64,000 nucleotides of DNA from Natronolimnohabitans sp. A-GB9 (GTDB lineage: Archaea; Halobacteriota; Halobacteria; Halobacteriales; Natrialbaceae): positions 124,001 to 188,000 of the forward strand of contig NZ_JAVDDV010000004.1 of assembly GCF_030848565.1 (NCBI RefSeq), written 5' to 3'. The position numbers and the translations under genes are program-made. The notes below the pieces were generated by a model. That model was not told where the DNA came from, searched no databases, and worked only from the letters and a program-made list of their open reading frames with translations. This document shows, in pieces, positions 62,270-64,000 of the stretch (position 1 is the first letter of the stretch; each line of letters opens with the position of its first letter).

Positions 62270-63113
62270 AGAGAGCCTCCAGTAGATCGACGTCGCGGAC
62301 GATGCCCGCGAGTTGCTCGCCGGTCACCATCGGGATCTGTTCGACGTCGTTGCTGATCATCCGCTGTGCGGTGTCCTGGATCGACGCGCTGCCCGAGACC
62401 GTCACGACGTCGTCGCTCATGAACTCCCGGACGGGCTCGGCCGGGATCTCGATGTCCCGCGTCGGGAGGTATCGACTCCCGACGGCCTTGATCCCTTCCC
62501 AGGACCACTCCGAGTCCTGGTCGGGGAAGTTGTCGCCCGTCGACTCCTCGCCCTCGACGATCCGTGCGACGTCGATGATGTCGACCTCCGTGAGGACGCC
62601 GCTCATCTCTCCGTCGTCGTCCAGTGCGATCGTGTAGGGGACGTTCGCGTAGTACAGTTCGCGCTCGGCGACTGGCAGCGGCGCGCCCTCGTAGGTCGTG
62701 TTTACGTTCTCGCTTGCGTGTTCCTCGACGGTGCCGTCGGTCTCCTGGTCGCCCGTCGCGACCGCGTGAATCACGTCCGTCACCGTGACGATCCCCTCGA
62801 ACTCGCCGTCGACGACTGGCACGCGGCGAGCGCCTTTCTCGACCATCGTCCGCGCGACGTCTTCGAGCGCGGTATCGGCCGTCGTCGTCGGCACGTCGTC
62901 CATCAGCATGACGAGCTGGTCCTCGTCGGGCTGTTCGATCAGTGCGTCTCGAGAGACCAGTCCGCGGTACTCGAGGCCGTCGTCGCCGGGTTTGACGACG
63001 GGAACCGACGAGAACGACTGCTCCTGGAGGTACTCGAGGACGTCCGAGCGCGTGCCCGGCAGTTCGACCGTTACCACGTCTTCGCGGGGCGTCATGGCGT
63101 CGGCTACGTTCAT
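62262..63113 (-). CDS. Four-CBS-domain protein
   Basis: 283 residues consisting of two Bateman modules: MNVADAMTPREDVVTVE... with VVDGEFEGIVTVTDVIHAV (about 1-130), and VPYTIALDDDGEMSGVLTEVDIIDV then VREFMSDDVVTVSGSASIQDTAQRMI (about 160-283). CBS pairs bind adenine nucleotides and sense energy state or ionic conditions. The acidic loop NFPDQDSEWSWEG links the modules. It overlaps glyS and is the first gene of that operon, suggesting co-regulation with translation. Confidence 0.9.
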   Translation of the reverse strand: MNVADAMTPREDVVTVELPGTRSDVLEYLQEQSFSSVPVVKPGDDGLEYRGLVSRDALIEQPDEDQLVMLMDDVPTTTADTALEDVARTMVEKGARRVPVVDGEFEGIVTVTDVIHAVATGDQETDGTVEEHASENVNTTYEGAPLPVAERELYYANVPYTIALDDDGEMSGVLTEVDIIDVARIVEGEESTGDNFPDQDSEWSWEGIKAVGSRYLPTRDIEIPAEPVREFMSDDVVTVSGSASIQDTAQRMISNDVEQIPMVTGEQLAGIVRDVDLLEALYE

Positions 63114-63264
63114 ATCCCACCGGTACGGCGAAAATGAGTATAAACCCAGTGTTTCGTGTGCCCGCGATGAAACCGGAAATGGACGATCATCGCCAGGTGA
63201 TCGATCGCAGAAACTGACAGTCAGTTCCGATTAATTTATATGTATGTGTATGATACTCACATAC

Positions 63265-63426
63265 ATGGAGACGCGCCCCCACGCCACGACGACCGACGAC
63301 ACCGTCGTCGGTTCGATCGACTCGACGGACTCGAGTACGGACTACGTTATCGCCGATATCTCGGCCGATGGGGCCTGGCTCTCGATGCAGGCCGAGGACG
63401 CGCCGACGCTTCCGGCGTGGCGATAG
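63265..63426 (+). CDS. 53-residue haloarchaeal microprotein
   Basis: It starts METRPHATTTDDTVVGSID and ends EDAPTLPAWR. The pattern of an N-terminal Thr/Asp-rich part followed by YVIADISADGAWLSM and a final LPAWR matches a short conserved haloarchaeal family (I believe DUF7556). The function is unknown. ATATGTATGTGTATG about 25-30 bases upstream may be the promoter. Confidence 0.65.
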   Translation: METRPHATTTDDTVVGSIDSTDSSTDYVIADISADGAWLSMQAEDAPTLPAWR

Positions 63427-63520
63427 GGGGATGGGGATCGAAGTCCAGCCGTCCGTACTGCGATCGCACGGTCTCGACCGAACACGACCGTTTTGTACCT
63501 GACCGTTGCAACTCCGCCCG

Positions 63521-64000
63521 ATGGTCGGCCCACAGCCCGGCGACGACACCGCTACCGATGCGAGCGACGAGTTCGGCTTTGAGACCGACGACTCGCGGTA
63601 CTCCCTCGTTACGTTTCTCTCGTCGCTCGTTCCCACGGCACTGGCTCGGCGGGCGATCGCCGTCTCCGTCGAGACCGACCGCGACGTCTACGCACGGGAC
63701 GATCCGGTCGACGTCACCGTCGACTTCAAAAACCGCCTCCCGATTCCCGTTTCGGTGCCGACGCCTCGCCAGCGCCGTTGGGGGTGGACGATCGATGGCG
63801 AACTCGAGGCCAGCGACGAGCGTCGGTACGTCCGGGAGCGTCCCTCGGCGTTTCGGTTCCGCGGCGGCGAGCGAAAACAACACCAGTTTACCTGGAACGG
63901 TCGCTTCGAACGGACGGCGGGTGATCGCCACGAGTCCGTCGTTCCCGACCCCGGCGAGTACGAGCTTCGGGTGTTCATCGCGACCCACGAGAATCGGTAC
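63521..64000 (+). CDS. Haloarchaeal protein, N-terminal part (cut by window end)
   Basis: 160 codons remain open to the last base, starting MVGPQPGDDTATDASDEFGF. After an acidic leader, LVTFLSSLVPTALARRAIAVSVETDRDVY leads into a beta-rich domain (DPVDVTVDFKNRLPIPVSVPTP, QHQFTWNGRFERTAG, PGEYELRVFIATHENRY) that looks like an immunoglobulin-like or CARDB-type fold. It may be a DUF7974-type protein (tentative). The gene continues beyond the window. Confidence 0.7.
   Translation, partial: MVGPQPGDDTATDASDEFGFETDDSRYSLVTFLSSLVPTALARRAIAVSVETDRDVYARDDPVDVTVDFKNRLPIPVSVPTPRQRRWGWTIDGELEASDERRYVRERPSAFRFRGGERKQHQFTWNGRFERTAGDRHESVVPDPGEYELRVFIATHENRY

Overview
The window is chromosomal DNA from an extremely halophilic archaeon, most likely of the Natrialbales (Natrinema, Haloterrigena or Natronorubrum type). 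Supporting signs are high-GC coding DNA with very acidic proteins, Tat-type lipoprotein signals (RR followed by a lipobox Cys), archaeal-only enzymes (PurO, Hel308, Hef, the KEOPS subunit Cgi121, type 2 IPP isomerase, archaeal GlyS), families largely confined to haloarchaea, a tRNA-Gln of haloarchaeal form, and many genes with a TATA-like box 25-35 bases before the start codon and no clear ribosome binding site. The species cannot be fixed from the sequence alone.

Layout. 0-5 kb: OsmC and ArsM-like methyltransferase operon, a FilR1-type regulator, DUF1684 and Hsp20-like small proteins, a CPBP membrane protease. 5-13 kb: XPD-type Fe-S helicase, a thiamine-type ABC binding lipoprotein, an AI-2E family permease, a MacB-like ABC exporter. 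13-18 kb: ABC-2 exporter pair 1, rpiA, type 2 IPP isomerase, a single-histone-fold protein. 18-25.6 kb: larB, small zinc proteins, GIY-YIG protein, phosphohexomutase, cysE, a phosphoesterase and purO. 25.9-31.6 kb: tRNA-Gln, an ene-reductase-like flavoenzyme, DUF211 and a VIT-like membrane protein, and an alcohol dehydrogenase divergent from an amidohydrolase-DUF59 operon. 31.7-34.6 kb: cgi121-hel308. 35.5-41 kb: ABC-2 pair 2, Usp, phosphate permease, a secreted poly-gamma-glutamate hydrolase. 40.8-43.4 kb: ferredoxin, a Bat-type regulator and a cytochrome P450. 43.4-52.7 kb: malate dehydrogenase, an internally deleted Rossmann protein, an SSA1-family protein, then two closely related HTTM membrane proteins flanking Hef and an orphan ABC-2 permease. 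52.9-64 kb: TspO, a lipoprotein, an MFS transporter, ABC-2 pair 3, a repeat-rich accessory stretch (57.6-60.4 kb), then the glyS-CBS operon and a gene cut by the window end.

The most unusual signal is not a gene. At least 16 gene ends carry a stop codon that is itself the end of a recurring imperfect palindrome (TGA/TAA + TACGGACTGCTGT or TAATACTGCCGGACA types). Full copies are about 85-115 bp, with complementary termini and often a strong inner stem. They lie between genes, often linking two convergent stop codons. Two copies at 58.7 and 60.3 kb match at about 94% in opposite orientation and bracket a membrane-protein gene. I know of no published description of this family, though I could not search for one.

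Working together, the genes mostly cover housekeeping (purine, pentose phosphate, isoprenoid, cysteine, TCA cycle, translation, tRNA modification, DNA repair) mixed with several export systems. Two possible small oxidative pathways stand out: P450 with ferredoxin, and alcohol dehydrogenase with amidohydrolase and DUF59.
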